A stretch of 28,341 nt of DNA from an uncultured Lachnospiraceae bacterium (GCA_910587085.1 CAJUMC010000041.1:1-28341); one strand, 5' to 3'. Positions 6,930 to 16,393 are shown, numbered from the stretch's first letter. Numbers and translations: made by a program. Notes: generated by a model not told the origin, from the sequence alone.

Positions 6930-8183
6930 CTACAGCCAGTTTACGCGTCCTTCTAACACAATCTTTCTTTCGGCATCCTTCACAATCCTGCCGATCTCGT
7001 AGCAGGCATAGCTGCGGCTCACATGCTCGATCACCTGCTCTTTATACTTCTCCGGCACAATCAGACAAAATCCGGCACCGCAGTTGAAAGCACGCAGCAT
7101 CTCCTCGTCGCTGATGTTCCCGTGACTGCGGATATAGCGGAAAATTTCCGGGACGCGCAGCCTGGACAGCTCGATTTCCGCGCACAGACCGTCCGGGATC
7201 ACGCGCGTTATATTTCCCTCCAGCCCGCCGCCGGTAATATGCGCCATGCCGTGCAGCAGCCCCTTCCCGAACAGCCCCCGGATCGCCTTATAATACGGGG
7301 TGTGCGGCTTCATAATCTGCTCGATAAAGGTCATTCCGCCGACTCTGTCAAGCTTGATTTCCGGCATCCGGTCCATCAGCAGCCGCACCAGGGAATAGCC
7401 GTTTGTGTGCAGGCCGTTGGAAGCAACCGCAAGTACCGCATCGTTTTCCTCCGTCCTGCTGCCGTCGATAATCTGCGTCCGATCCGCGATGCCTGCGATG
7501 CTGGAGGTCAGCACATAAACGCCGTGCTCCACCACGGACGGCTGAATCGAAGTCTCGCCGCCGACCAGGGCGCAGTCGTTCTCGCGGCACGCCTCCGCAA
7601 TTCCCTTTACCAGTGCGGCAATGGTCTCCTTTTCCGCACTTCCGCATACAATCGTGTCCAGAACGGCCAGCGGCCTGGCTCCCATAACCGCGATGTCATT
7701 CACAAGATGATTGATCATATCGTGGCAGATCGACTCCGTGTAGCCGTATTCCATCGCCAGCTTCTGCTTGGAGCCCGGCTCCTCCGATTTCAGAACAAGC
7801 ACCGGCTCCTTCAGCCCCGGAAAGCTGATATCGTACAGCGACGCGAACGGCCCCAGACCGTTCAGCACGCGCGGATCCTTTGTCTCCAGATGCTTTGCCA
7901 TCTCCCGCTTGATTGCGTCCGTATATGTTATATCAACCCCCGCCTTGCCGTAAGAAAGCCCCTCTGCGGCCTTCTCGCTCCCGGCAAGTATCTCGTCCAC
8001 CGTAACGCCGAGCGCCGTCGCCAGATCGCACAAAACCTCAAGATTCGGGTACGAGGTGCCGGTCTCCCATTTTGAAACTGCCTGGAACGAAACGCTGAGC
8101 CGGTCGGCCAGCTGCTGCTGCGTCAGCCCCAGTTCCCTGCGCTTCCCCATGATAAAACTGCCGATTCTCACACTGTTAAGCAT
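6930..8183 (-). CDS. XRE HTH domain fused to a PurM-like (AIR synthetase fold) domain
   Basis: A 417-residue fusion. Seen: a Cro/C1-type HTH (about 8-66; LTQQQLADRLSVSFQAVSKW), then a full-length PurM-like domain from about residue 77. PurM landmarks: YGKAGVDI (78-85), VNDIAVMGARPLAVLD (161-176), GGET (208-211), NGYSLVR (261-267), HITGGG (315-320), AFNCGAGF near the end. Known: PurM makes 5-aminoimidazole ribonucleotide from FGAM and ATP in purine synthesis. Odd: the usual DGVGTKL ATP-site segment reads EEPGSKQKL (134-142) and the segment after GGET (AEMPGMY in E. coli PurM) is replaced, so catalysis is doubtful; it may sense a purine intermediate. Start: ATG 8183 sits nine bases after GGAGG; ATG 8189, three bases from it, would add two residues. 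No other purine gene is adjacent. Confidence 0.9.
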   Translation of the reverse strand: MLNSVRIGSFIMGKRRELGLTQQQLADRLSVSFQAVSKWETGTSYPNLEVLCDLATALGVTVDEILAGSEKAAEGLSYGKAGVDITYTDAIKREMAKHLETKDPRVLNGLGPFASLYDISFPGLKEPVLVLKSEEPGSKQKLAMEYGYTESICHDMINHLVNDIAVMGARPLAVLDTIVCGSAEKETIAALVKGIAEACRENDCALVGGETSIQPSVVEHGVYVLTSSIAGIADRTQIIDGSRTEENDAVLAVASNGLHTNGYSLVRLLMDRMPEIKLDRVGGMTFIEQIMKPHTPYYKAIRGLFGKGLLHGMAHITGGGLEGNITRVIPDGLCAEIELSRLRVPEIFRYIRSHGNISDEEMLRAFNCGAGFCLIVPEKYKEQVIEHVSRSYACYEIGRIVKDAERKIVLEGRVNWL

Positions 8184-8213
8184 ATCCATGCGCCTCCCTG
8201 CCTTTTTGCCTTT

Positions 8214-8242
8214 ATCATAGTTTACCCGCACGCGCCGCGCAA
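8214..8242 (-). promoter_or_regulatory. Sigma-A promoter of the XRE-PurM gene
   Basis: Minus strand: TTGCGC (8242-8237), 17 bases, TATGAT (8219-8214), 30 bases upstream of the start codon. The spacer is GC-rich with a CGCGGCGCG near-palindrome that could be an autoregulatory site. Confidence 0.5.
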
Positions 8243-8331
8243 TAACCGCCGGGGCGAATCCGGCCGGGAAATTCAACGGGCGATAGAAGGAAATACAGAA
8301 GAACAAGAAAAGGGCAATCGAAGCGGCGGGG

Positions 8332-9060
8332 TCAGTTCTCCTCGCAGTAATAGCGGAAATACTGCTCCTTCAGCGTTTTGTATGCGCCCCGCGGCAGATA
8401 GATCTTCGTTCCGCTGTTCAGACTGATCTCCTGCGCATTCAGATTGTCGATATAGTCCAGATTCATTATGTAGGCGGCGCCGACCCGCACAAATTCCCGC
8501 CACGGAGAGAGCATCCCGCAGATCTCCGCCATGGTCATGCGCAGCAGATGCTGGACACCGTCAGAGAGGTGAAGGCACTGTGTCTTCCCCTGCGCCTCGC
8601 AGTAGACAATGTCATTTACGGGCACGCGCTGTATCCGGCCCTCGATCCGAAGCAGCAGATATCTCCGGCGCTCCTCCTCGGCCTCCTCCAGAAACCGATC
8701 CATCAGCTGGTACAGCCGCTCCGCGGCAACCGGCTTTACCAGATACTGCGCCGCGTCCACCCCAAACGCTTCCAGCGCATGTTCTTTTGAAGTGGTGAGA
8801 AAAACAATGCGGGTCCGGCTCCCCATACTGCGCAGTTCCCCCGCCGCCTCAATCCCCTTCATTTCCGGCATATAAATATCCATAAACAGCAGATCCGGCA
8901 TATAACTTTCCTCTGCTGCCATAAACAGAAGTCTGTCCGCACTTTCAAAACGATCCACTGCAAATTCCGTTCCCGGATGCTCCGCCTCATACTTACGCAG
9001 CATCCGTTCGGTTTTATTCAGAGCCTCTGCTTCGTCATCACAAAGTGCGATCCGATACAT
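8332..9060 (-). CDS. LytTR-family response regulator
   Basis: A 242-residue cytoplasmic transcription regulator. Seen: receiver domain (1-118) with acidic pair Asp8/Asp9, phospho-acceptor Asp61 (LLFMDIYMP), switch Thr (FLTT) and Lys109 (LVKP), then a LytTR DNA-binding domain (about 140-240; NDIVYCEAQGK, FVRVGAAYIMNLDYI). Known: AgrA/VirR-type regulators bind paired imperfect repeats and are usually paired with HPK10 kinases such as the one upstream. Start ATG 9060 follows AAAGGTG; the open frame extends upstream into the kinase gene, but residues before 9060 do not resemble the family. It is 106 bases behind the kinase and has its own promoter at 9127-9155. Confidence 0.92.
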   Translation of the reverse strand: MYRIALCDDEAEALNKTERMLRKYEAEHPGTEFAVDRFESADRLLFMAAEESYMPDLLFMDIYMPEMKGIEAAGELRSMGSRTRIVFLTTSKEHALEAFGVDAAQYLVKPVAAERLYQLMDRFLEEAEEERRRYLLLRIEGRIQRVPVNDIVYCEAQGKTQCLHLSDGVQHLLRMTMAEICGMLSPWREFVRVGAAYIMNLDYIDNLNAQEISLNSGTKIYLPRGAYKTLKEQYFRYYCEEN

Positions 9061-9126
9061 AAGAAGGTTCACCTTTCCTGTTCCTGCCCGCATTTTGCAG
9101 GCCGCCTGATTTGCTTGCTCCTGACC

Positions 9127-9155
9127 AGTATAGCCTAATTCAGCTGCAAAAGCAA
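9127..9155 (-). promoter_or_regulatory. Internal sigma-A promoter for the response regulator
   Basis: Minus strand: TTGCTT (9155-9150), 17 bases, TATACT (9132-9127), in the gap between the kinase stop and the regulator start. The regulator can therefore be expressed without the kinase. Confidence 0.6.
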
Positions 9156-9166
9156 TAAAATAGCTG

Positions 9167-10510
9167 TCATGGGCCGGAAATCCCCTCCATCTGCACACTC
9201 CCGGCCGGAGGAATATTCATGAGCAGCCGGAATACAAACACGCCGTCATCGTTTTTAAAATCATATTCCCCGCCGTAGCTTTTCGCCGTTTTAATGATGC
9301 TCGACACACCAATGCCGCCTGTAAACTCCGGCTTGGGCTGTCCATCCTTGATCTCCGTTTCCACCCTGCAGGTATTGCTGCAGTAGATCACCAGCTTGTT
9401 CCGCTTTTTCTTAATCATCAGGTGAATGAGGCAATCCCTCTCCTGCGTCTGCCTTTTTACCTCCATACAGCCGTAAATGGCATTCTCGTAGGCGTTTGCC
9501 AGGATCGTCACCAGGTCGATATTCGGGATTCCGGGATTTCTGCCCATCTCCACATCCATGGAAACCCGTATCTGCTCCGCCCGCGCCTTTCTGGTATATG
9601 CTGACAGAATATTGTTGACCGCGGTGTTGGCACAGATCAGCTCGGCCATCTCCCCGTCTGCTTTCCGGTCGTATTCCTTGAGGTACTGCAGCAGCTCCTC
9701 GTTCTGCCCCCGGCGGGCATATTCCGCGATCACTGCATTGTGATGCCGCACATCATGGCGGATTCTCCGCCCGGACTCCGCGGATTCTTCCAGAATCTCA
9801 ATATTTCTTTCCATCAGCCGATGATTCATCTGCATCAGCTGATTTTCCTTTTCATATTCCTTTTCCTTTCCCAGATGGAGATATAGCCGAAAAGCCAGCA
9901 GCTGCAGCGCACCCGTCAGGAAAAAGTTCACAGCAATCTGAAAAAGCCGGAAGGGCGTCATATTATCCAGATTCGGATTTATAATAAAACCGATTCCGAA
10001 AAGAACGCTGATTATCATAATGGTGATGCTGAACCGGTCCAGCTCGTTCTCCATATAGTTTCCGAACCCCCGGATTGTCTGCTTCGCCTTTTTCTCGATA
10101 AACAGCGCTATGACGTAGATCAGCAGAAACCGCACAATAATATCCGCCCAGACATTTCTGTTAAAAAGCAAAATAGAAACCTCAATCCCGCCGATCAGGA
10201 ATACGGCCAGCAAATAAAAAGTGAGCGCCAGCTTGTACAGCTTCAGACAGAAATGATCCAGGCTCATAAAGCATGCGAAGCAGCAGAAACTCATATACAT
10301 CGCAAACGCGGATATTCTCGCGCAGCTCTCCTGGTCAAAATAATACCAGACGCAGGCTGCCAAAATCAGGCATGTGCCGAAACAGCCATAGCAGACTGCC
10401 GTCTTTTTCCAGCCAAAACGCGGCTGGCTCATCAGAGAAAAAATGATAATGACTCCCGCAAGGCTGATAACATATCGGATCAGTGCAATATATACCGGAC
10501 CGCCAAGCAT
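9167..10510 (-). CDS. AgrC-like sensor histidine kinase (GHKL ATPase)
   Basis: A 447-residue membrane kinase. Seen: about six or seven hydrophobic segments over residues 1-220, a coiled linker, the phosphorylation box RRIRHDVRHHNAVI (His in RHD), then a GHKL ATPase with the N box ILANAYENAI and the glycine box GGIGVSSIIKTAKSYGG. Known: HPK10 kinases of this layout sense peptides or membrane signals and phosphorylate LytTR regulators. Start ATG 10510 has AGGAG about 12 bases upstream, a little far. It lies 47 bases behind the chemoreceptor gene and 106 bases before the regulator, all on one strand. No AgrD-like peptide or AgrB-like protease gene is visible nearby. Confidence 0.9.
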   Translation of the reverse strand: MLGGPVYIALIRYVISLAGVIIIFSLMSQPRFGWKKTAVCYGCFGTCLILAACVWYYFDQESCARISAFAMYMSFCCFACFMSLDHFCLKLYKLALTFYLLAVFLIGGIEVSILLFNRNVWADIIVRFLLIYVIALFIEKKAKQTIRGFGNYMENELDRFSITIMIISVLFGIGFIINPNLDNMTPFRLFQIAVNFFLTGALQLLAFRLYLHLGKEKEYEKENQLMQMNHRLMERNIEILEESAESGRRIRHDVRHHNAVIAEYARRGQNEELLQYLKEYDRKADGEMAELICANTAVNNILSAYTRKARAEQIRVSMDVEMGRNPGIPNIDLVTILANAYENAIYGCMEVKRQTQERDCLIHLMIKKKRNKLVIYCSNTCRVETEIKDGQPKPEFTGGIGVSSIIKTAKSYGGEYDFKNDDGVFVFRLLMNIPPAGSVQMEGISGP

Positions 10511-10557
10511 TTTCTTGTATTTCTCCTTTCTTTCAGTATATTTTCCCGTGTTCTTTT

Positions 10558-12558
10558 CTATACCCGGAAAGATGCGACCGTCTGGTTCAAAAGCCCGCTC
10601 AGCTGAGACAGCTCCTCCATCCGGGCCGCCACCGCTTCGGAATTCCCGCCGGAGCGCTGTGCAGACTGCTCCATGCTTCCCATAAATTCCGCAATGCCGC
10701 TCACCAGCTCCGAGATTGCCGTAATGGATGCATTAATTTCCGTCATGCTGGCATTCATCTCCGCGGAAGATTCTCCGAGCTGTCCGGAAATATCGCTGTA
10801 AAATGCGGCATCCTTCCGGTACGCTCCCGCGAGCTGCGTCATTCCCCGATAATCCTCCATCACCTTCCCGTTCATAAATTCCAGCAGTTTCCCGGAATTC
10901 TCGGACAGAAAAGCAACATTCTGCACCACCCCTTCCGTCACCTTCCGGATTTTGTCCACCGCCTGTCTCGAATTGTCCGCAAGCTGCCGGATCTCCTCCG
11001 CCACCACGGCAAAGCCCTTCCCCGCCTCCCCGGCCCGCGCCGCCTCGATGGAGGCGTTCAGAGCCAGAAGATTGGTCTGCGAGCTGATGGCGAGAATCTC
11101 CTCCGTCAGACCGTCAATCTCCCGCACCTTCTGGCTGTCCGCGATTGCCCTTTCCAGCTCTTCCTTTGTCTGCCGGTACAGTGCAACGGCCTCGCCGGCG
11201 GAATGTCTGGACAGCTCATCCTGCTTTCCCGCCCGCTCCATAATATTCCCGGACTGCTCCGCCGCCTCCCCGGCCTTTTTCGCCACACTCTCTATGGCAC
11301 TTCCCAGCTCCTGACCGCTGAGCCGGATTCTCTCCGTCAGCTCCCTGGCCTGTTCGGTGCGGTTCGTAGCCTGGCCGGCCAGGTCGGAAATCCCGGCGAT
11401 ATCCTGATTCAATACCGCCATTTTTTCGTAGGTTTCCCCTGCAATCGCGCTGATATTCCCGGCTTCCTGCTTTGTGCTGAGAATAATCTCCCGTATCTGC
11501 TGACGCACCTCCGCAGTCGCGCTTCGGATCTGCTCCGTTTCGTTTCTGTACTCCTGCGGGATCGCCGTCTCCTCCGGCGCATTCTCCGAAAAATCCCCGG
11601 TGGCAAACTGCTTCAGGATATGGATCGGCGCGAGCATCCTGCCAATCAGGCCTGCCATAAACAGCGCTACAAATATAATAACCGCGAGTGCGGTCACGGC
11701 AGCCACCGCAATCATGGTAACAAGGGAGCCGGCAACATTCGCCGCCGGTACGACAACGCCGAGCCGCCAGCCGCATCCCCCGATCCCCGCCGTTGCAAAA
11801 TAGCATGAAACGCCGTCGTAATCCCTGAGCCTTTTCACGCCCGTCTGTGTGCCGTCCAGCATCCCCTTCAGTGCCGGCATAACCTTCTCCACCGCGACTG
11901 CAGTGTTTTCGGTCGGCTCGAAGGCCCGGTTTTCATGCGCCACATACTGCCCGCTGCTGTCCGTCAGAAAGCCGTATACTCCCTCCGCATAGCGGATGCT
12001 TCCCGTCAGCTGCGTCACGGTTGCGAGCGTGACATCCAGGCCGATCACGCCCGCCAGCGAACCTTCTATGTAAACGGGCGCCGCAATGGTTGTACACATC
12101 TGATTTGTCATGACATCCCAATAAGGATCCGTCACAATCACGGTTCCTGCGGCAGCCGCCTGCCTGTACCAGCCGCGCTGTACCGGATCGTAGCCCTCGG
12201 GTACCGCCGCGTCCCGGTTGGACTGGATAAACCGGCTGTCCGCCGTTCCGCAATAAAGATTCAGCAGCTCCGCTCTGCCCTCTGCATGCGTATCTACCAC
12301 CGCCTGCAGAAAGGCGGTATCTGTCTTTTTGCCGGCCTCTATGCTGCCCGCTGCCCCGTCCGCCGTCATTTTCACATTTTCTATCCAGGTATTGATCTCC
12401 TCGGCATATTTATCCGCATTCAGCTGCAGCGCCTCCGTCTGTGCCTGAATCAGACGATTTCCCGCGATTGCGGTAATTCCCGCCGTGGTCAGAACAATGC
12501 TCGCTACAACAATGCCGATTACGCTGGCCGTCAGCCTCCCCTTAATTGTCTTTAACAC
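10558..12558 (-). CDS. Methyl-accepting chemotaxis protein with dCache sensor
   Basis: A 666-residue transmembrane receptor. Seen: first membrane helix (about 8-31), an extracellular dCache domain (about 35-270; the pattern GYDPVQRGWYRQA and TDPYWD is typical), second helix (about 277-304), a short HAMP-like linker, and a long cytoplasmic helical domain with the signalling tip ALNASIEAARAGEAGKGFAV. Known: dCache receptors bind amino acids or other small ligands outside and control CheA through the tip. There is no C-terminal pentapeptide for CheR docking. The start is GTG 12558 with GGAGGG seven bases upstream; the next in-frame ATGs upstream lack a site. The kinase gene follows after 47 bases, suggesting cotranscription. 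No che gene is in view. Confidence 0.92.
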   Translation of the reverse strand: MLKTIKGRLTASVIGIVVASIVLTTAGITAIAGNRLIQAQTEALQLNADKYAEEINTWIENVKMTADGAAGSIEAGKKTDTAFLQAVVDTHAEGRAELLNLYCGTADSRFIQSNRDAAVPEGYDPVQRGWYRQAAAAGTVIVTDPYWDVMTNQMCTTIAAPVYIEGSLAGVIGLDVTLATVTQLTGSIRYAEGVYGFLTDSSGQYVAHENRAFEPTENTAVAVEKVMPALKGMLDGTQTGVKRLRDYDGVSCYFATAGIGGCGWRLGVVVPAANVAGSLVTMIAVAAVTALAVIIFVALFMAGLIGRMLAPIHILKQFATGDFSENAPEETAIPQEYRNETEQIRSATAEVRQQIREIILSTKQEAGNISAIAGETYEKMAVLNQDIAGISDLAGQATNRTEQARELTERIRLSGQELGSAIESVAKKAGEAAEQSGNIMERAGKQDELSRHSAGEAVALYRQTKEELERAIADSQKVREIDGLTEEILAISSQTNLLALNASIEAARAGEAGKGFAVVAEEIRQLADNSRQAVDKIRKVTEGVVQNVAFLSENSGKLLEFMNGKVMEDYRGMTQLAGAYRKDAAFYSDISGQLGESSAEMNASMTEINASITAISELVSGIAEFMGSMEQSAQRSGGNSEAVAARMEELSQLSGLLNQTVASFRV

Positions 12559-12716
12559 AACAACGCCCTCCTTCTTTTCTGCCGTCTGACAGAATAGCAC
12601 AGTATTCCGCTCTTCGAAAGCCGGACGGCATACTTCGCATTTTTTCCGGCACGGTTTGCAGACGTGCCGGAGCAGGCAGAATATTTTCCGTCCTGATTCC
12701 GGCAGGATGCAGCGTC

Positions 12717-12750
12717 AAAAAAAGACTGCCGCTTTAAAACAGCGGCAGTC
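12717..12750 (-). terminator. Rho-independent terminator after pheT
   Basis: A perfect ten-base stem (GACTGCCGCT / AGCGGCAGTC) around a seven-base loop, followed on the minus strand by seven T. It starts 19 bases after the pheT stop. Confidence 0.9.
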
Positions 12751-12769
12751 TCCGGAACCGCATACGCTC

Positions 12770-15208
12770 CTATGAGCGCAGCTCAATTCCAAGCTTCTTA
12801 AGCCCCTTTAAAATTTTCTCCATCGCCGCGTTCACCTCGGCATCCTCGAGCGTCTTGTCCTGCGCGCGGAAGCTGACCGAATAGGCCATCGACTTGAACC
12901 CCTGCGCAATCTGCGCGCCCTCGTAAATGTCGAAGAGCTCACAGTGTTCGAGATATTTCCCTCCGCAGCTGCGGATGATCTCCTCCACCTGGCCGGCGAG
13001 GATCTCCTTCTTCATCACCATGCTGATATCGCGGGTCACCGGCGGGAATTTTGCGATGCCGGTATATTTCACGTTAAAGCCCGCTTTTTCCACAATCTGC
13101 GGCATATCAAGCACCGCTGCGTACACCTTCTCCCCGATGCCGTAACGATCCGCCGTCTCCGGGTGGATCTCGCCGAGATACCCGATCACCGCACCCTGAT
13201 AGCAGATATTCGCCTGTCTGCCCGGATGCAGGAACGTCTTTCCCGCCTGCGGGTCGTAGGTAAGGATATCTTTCAAGCCGACCTTTTCCAGAAACTCCTC
13301 AACCACGCCCTTTAAGTCAAAGAAATCCCCCTCGCCGTAAAAGCCGAGCACAAACTGCATGCGCTCATCCGGGAGCTTGGCAAGCGGCAGGCTCTTCGGC
13401 AGGTACACATTGGCAAGCTCGTACAGGCGCACATTTTTATTTCGGCGGTTGTAATTTGTCGCAAGCGAGCTTAGCAGGCCGTTTAACGGCAGCGTACGCA
13501 TTACGCTGTAATCCTCGCCGAGCGGGTTGCTGATCACGACAGTGTTCCGCAGCACATCGTCCTGCGGAATCCGAAGCCTGTCAAAAACCTTCGGGCTTTC
13601 GAACGAATAATTCTGCGCCTCAAAAAAGCCGAACTGCTCCGCCATCTGCCTTGCCGCCGCCTCGATGCGCAGCTTGAATGAGAGCTTCCCGGTGGTCGCC
13701 TCACCGTTCGGCAGGGTGGAAGGAATATTATCATAGCCGTAGAAGCGCGCCACCTCCTCGTCAAGGTCGCACTGCGCGTTCACATCCTGTCTCCAGGTCG
13801 GTACGATCACCTCATCCGCCGCCTCGTCATAGCCGAGATCAATCTTTTTGAAATACCCGATCATGGTCTGCTTGTCAAGGTTCGTCCCCAGCACCGCATT
13901 CGTTCTCTCATAACTGAATTTTACGCGCTTTTGCATACGAGGCTGTGGATAAACATCCACCGCGCCGCCGACCACCTCGCCCGCGCCGAGCTCCTCAATC
14001 AGCTGGCACGCGCGGTTCATTGCCGCCATCGCGTTGTTCGGGTCAAGCCCTTTTTCAAATTTTGCCGCCGCGTCCGTGCGCATCCCGAGCTTTTTGCCGG
14101 AAAGGCGGATGTTCGTGCCGTCAAAGCACGCCGCCTCAAACAGCATTGTCTTCACATCGTCCGTGATCTTCGAGTTCTCGCCGCCCATAATTCCGGCAAT
14201 GCCGACCGCCTTCTCGCCGTCGCAGATCATCAGCATGGAAGAATCCACGGGCCGCGTCTGCCCGTCTAACGTCACAAACTCCTCCCCGTCCTTCGCGCGG
14301 CGCACAATAATCTTTTTGCCGGCAAGCCGGTCAAGATCGTAGGCATGCATCGGCTGCGCGTACTCCTCCATCACATAGTTGGTGATATCCACAATATTGT
14401 TGATCGGACGGATGCCGTTCGCCGCCAGACGGCGCTGCATCCACATCGGGGACGGACCGATTTTTATATTCTTTACAACCCTGCCGACATAGCGGCTGCA
14501 AAGTTTTGTATCCTCGATTTCCACCGATACATAATCCGAAGCCTTCTCGCCGTTTCCCGTTTCCGTAACGACGGGAGGTACAAATTCTTTGCGGAAGGTT
14601 GCCGCCGCCTCGCGCGCGATGCCGAGCACGCCGAAGCAGTCCACGCGGTTGCTCGTGACCTCATACTCAAAATTCACATCGTGCAGCCCCAGCGCCTCCA
14701 CTGCGTCCGAGCCGATCTTTACATCCGCGTAGGCCGGATTGCTGTTGAATATATAAAGTCCCTCCTCCGGCGCGTCCGGATACATCTCCCGGCTGGAGCC
14801 AAGCTCCTCGATCGAGCACATCATGCCGAAGGACTCCACGCCGCGCAGCTTCCCTTTTTTTATTTTGACGCCGCCCGGTGTTTTTACGCCGTTATGACCG
14901 CCTGCCACGCGCCCGCCGTCCAGCACTACCGGAACCACGGCGCCCTCGAACACATTCGGCGCGCCCGTCACGATCTGCACCGTCTCGCCCGCCTCGCTCA
15001 CCTGCACCTGACAGATCACCAGCTTATCCGCATCCGGGTGCCGCTCCACCTTAAGCACTTTGCCGACCACAATCTTTTCCAGGTCGGCGTCAAAGCATGT
15101 ATAGCCCTCCACCTTTGTGCCGGACAATGTCATCGCATCCGTATATTCCTGCGCCGTGCAGTCAAGCCCCGGCACGTACGCTTTAATCCAAGAAAGCGGT
15201 GTATTCAT
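12770..15208 (-). CDS. pheT: Phenylalanine-tRNA ligase beta subunit
   Basis: An 812-residue subunit of the (alpha-beta)2 enzyme that charges tRNA-Phe. Seen in order: N-terminal MNTPLSWIKAYVPGL, the tRNA-binding EMAP-like domain (about 40-155; VVGKVLKVERHPDADKLVIC), B3/B4 editing domain, B5 domain, catalytic-like core, and the C-terminal anticodon-binding ferredoxin-like domain (FPPVTRDISMV onward). The length is normal for bacterial PheT. ATG 15208 has AGAGG seven bases upstream and is preferred to TTG 15214. It follows pheS by 165 bases and ends at a strong terminator. Confidence 0.97.
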   Translation of the reverse strand: MNTPLSWIKAYVPGLDCTAQEYTDAMTLSGTKVEGYTCFDADLEKIVVGKVLKVERHPDADKLVICQVQVSEAGETVQIVTGAPNVFEGAVVPVVLDGGRVAGGHNGVKTPGGVKIKKGKLRGVESFGMMCSIEELGSSREMYPDAPEEGLYIFNSNPAYADVKIGSDAVEALGLHDVNFEYEVTSNRVDCFGVLGIAREAAATFRKEFVPPVVTETGNGEKASDYVSVEIEDTKLCSRYVGRVVKNIKIGPSPMWMQRRLAANGIRPINNIVDITNYVMEEYAQPMHAYDLDRLAGKKIIVRRAKDGEEFVTLDGQTRPVDSSMLMICDGEKAVGIAGIMGGENSKITDDVKTMLFEAACFDGTNIRLSGKKLGMRTDAAAKFEKGLDPNNAMAAMNRACQLIEELGAGEVVGGAVDVYPQPRMQKRVKFSYERTNAVLGTNLDKQTMIGYFKKIDLGYDEAADEVIVPTWRQDVNAQCDLDEEVARFYGYDNIPSTLPNGEATTGKLSFKLRIEAAARQMAEQFGFFEAQNYSFESPKVFDRLRIPQDDVLRNTVVISNPLGEDYSVMRTLPLNGLLSSLATNYNRRNKNVRLYELANVYLPKSLPLAKLPDERMQFVLGFYGEGDFFDLKGVVEEFLEKVGLKDILTYDPQAGKTFLHPGRQANICYQGAVIGYLGEIHPETADRYGIGEKVYAAVLDMPQIVEKAGFNVKYTGIAKFPPVTRDISMVMKKEILAGQVEEIIRSCGGKYLEHCELFDIYEGAQIAQGFKSMAYSVSFRAQDKTLEDAEVNAAMEKILKGLKKLGIELRS

Positions 15209-15373
15209 AGACAAACCTCTTTTCTGCCGCTGTTTACGGCTTTAATAAAAATATTTTACCCTTCTCCTGCGGAAACACCGGACAAAATTATCTGCACCGG
15301 ATCTCAGCCGCCAAGCAGCACATTCCTCTGAAAATTCCGTGTACCTCTGCCGGAAACCTCCCCGGCGCTTCTT

Positions 15374-16393
15374 CTAAAACTGCTTTAAAAACCTCACGTC
15401 ATTTTCATACAGCAGCCGCATATCATCAATTTCATATTTCAGCAGCGCGATGCGCTCCAGCCCCACGCCGAATGCAAAGCCCGTATACTGCTCCGGGTCG
15501 ATGCCGCTCATTTTCAGCACATCCGGGTGTACCATGCCGCAGCCCAGGATTTCGATCCAGCCCGAGCCCTTGCAGAACCGGCAGCCCTTCCCGCCGCACT
15601 TGAAGCAGGAGACATCCACCTCCGCGGAAGGCTCTGTAAACGGGAAATGATGCGGGCGGAACTTCACCTTTGTTTCCTCGCCGAACAGCTCCTTCGCAAA
15701 CTCCGCAAGCGTCCCCTTCAAATCGGCAAACGTGATGTGCTTATCAATCACCAGCCCCTCGATCTGATGGAAACTCGGCGAATGCGTCGCGTCCACCTCG
15801 TCCGAGCGGAATACCCTGCCCGGCGCGATAATGCGGATCGGCAGCTTCCCCTGCTCCATCACATGCGCCTGCACGGACGAGGTCTGCGTCCGCAGCACGA
15901 TATTGTCCGTCACATAGAAGGTATCCTGTTCATCCCTTGCCGGATGGTTCTTCGGGATATTCAATGCCTCAAAATTGTAATAATCATACTCAACCTCCGG
16001 TCCTTCCACCACCTCGTAGCCCATGCCGACAAAAATGCGCTCCACCTCTTCCAGCGCAATCGTGTTCGGATGGCGGTGCCCAAGCATCGGCTTCTTTGCC
16101 GGCAGCGTCACGTCGATAGTCTCCGCTACCATCTTTTCCTCGCGCAGCTTTCTTTCGAACGCCTGCCTGCGCTCCTCCAGTTTCGCCTCGATTGCGGCTC
16201 TCGCCTCGTTTACCATCTGTCCGACGGCAGGCCGCTCCTCCGGCGCAACATCCTTTAAGGATTTCAGCATATCCGTAAGCTCGCCCTTCTTGCCAAGGAA
16301 AGCCACACGGATATCATTCAGCCTGTCAAGCCCCTCCGACGTCATAATCTGAGAGAGCGCCTTTTCCTTTAACTGTGCTAATTTTTCCTTCAT
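15374..16393 (-). CDS. pheS: Phenylalanine-tRNA ligase alpha subunit
   Basis: A 339-residue catalytic subunit that activates phenylalanine with ATP and transfers it to tRNA-Phe. Seen: an N-terminal coiled coil (1-85) that binds tRNA, class II motif 2 (VFRSDEVDATHSPSFHQIEGLVID is the conserved region, including the substrate-binding HSPSFHQ), a Cys-rich stretch (CFKCGGKGCRFCKGSGW) common in bacterial PheS, and motif 3 (GFAFGVGLERIALLKY). Start ATG 16393 has AGGAG five bases upstream. It is the first gene of pheST and lies downstream of a T-box leader. Confidence 0.97.
   Translation of the reverse strand: MKEKLAQLKEKALSQIMTSEGLDRLNDIRVAFLGKKGELTDMLKSLKDVAPEERPAVGQMVNEARAAIEAKLEERRQAFERKLREEKMVAETIDVTLPAKKPMLGHRHPNTIALEEVERIFVGMGYEVVEGPEVEYDYYNFEALNIPKNHPARDEQDTFYVTDNIVLRTQTSSVQAHVMEQGKLPIRIIAPGRVFRSDEVDATHSPSFHQIEGLVIDKHITFADLKGTLAEFAKELFGEETKVKFRPHHFPFTEPSAEVDVSCFKCGGKGCRFCKGSGWIEILGCGMVHPDVLKMSGIDPEQYTGFAFGVGLERIALLKYEIDDMRLLYENDVRFLKQF

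Noticed and set aside
7023..8075. 350-codon frame antisense to the XRE-PurM gene
   Set aside because: Shadow frame, rich in Arg and His, no domain.
10483..11808. 441-codon frame antisense to the chemoreceptor gene
   Set aside because: Antisense shadow of a GC-rich gene; composition is unlike a protein and no ribosome site is present.
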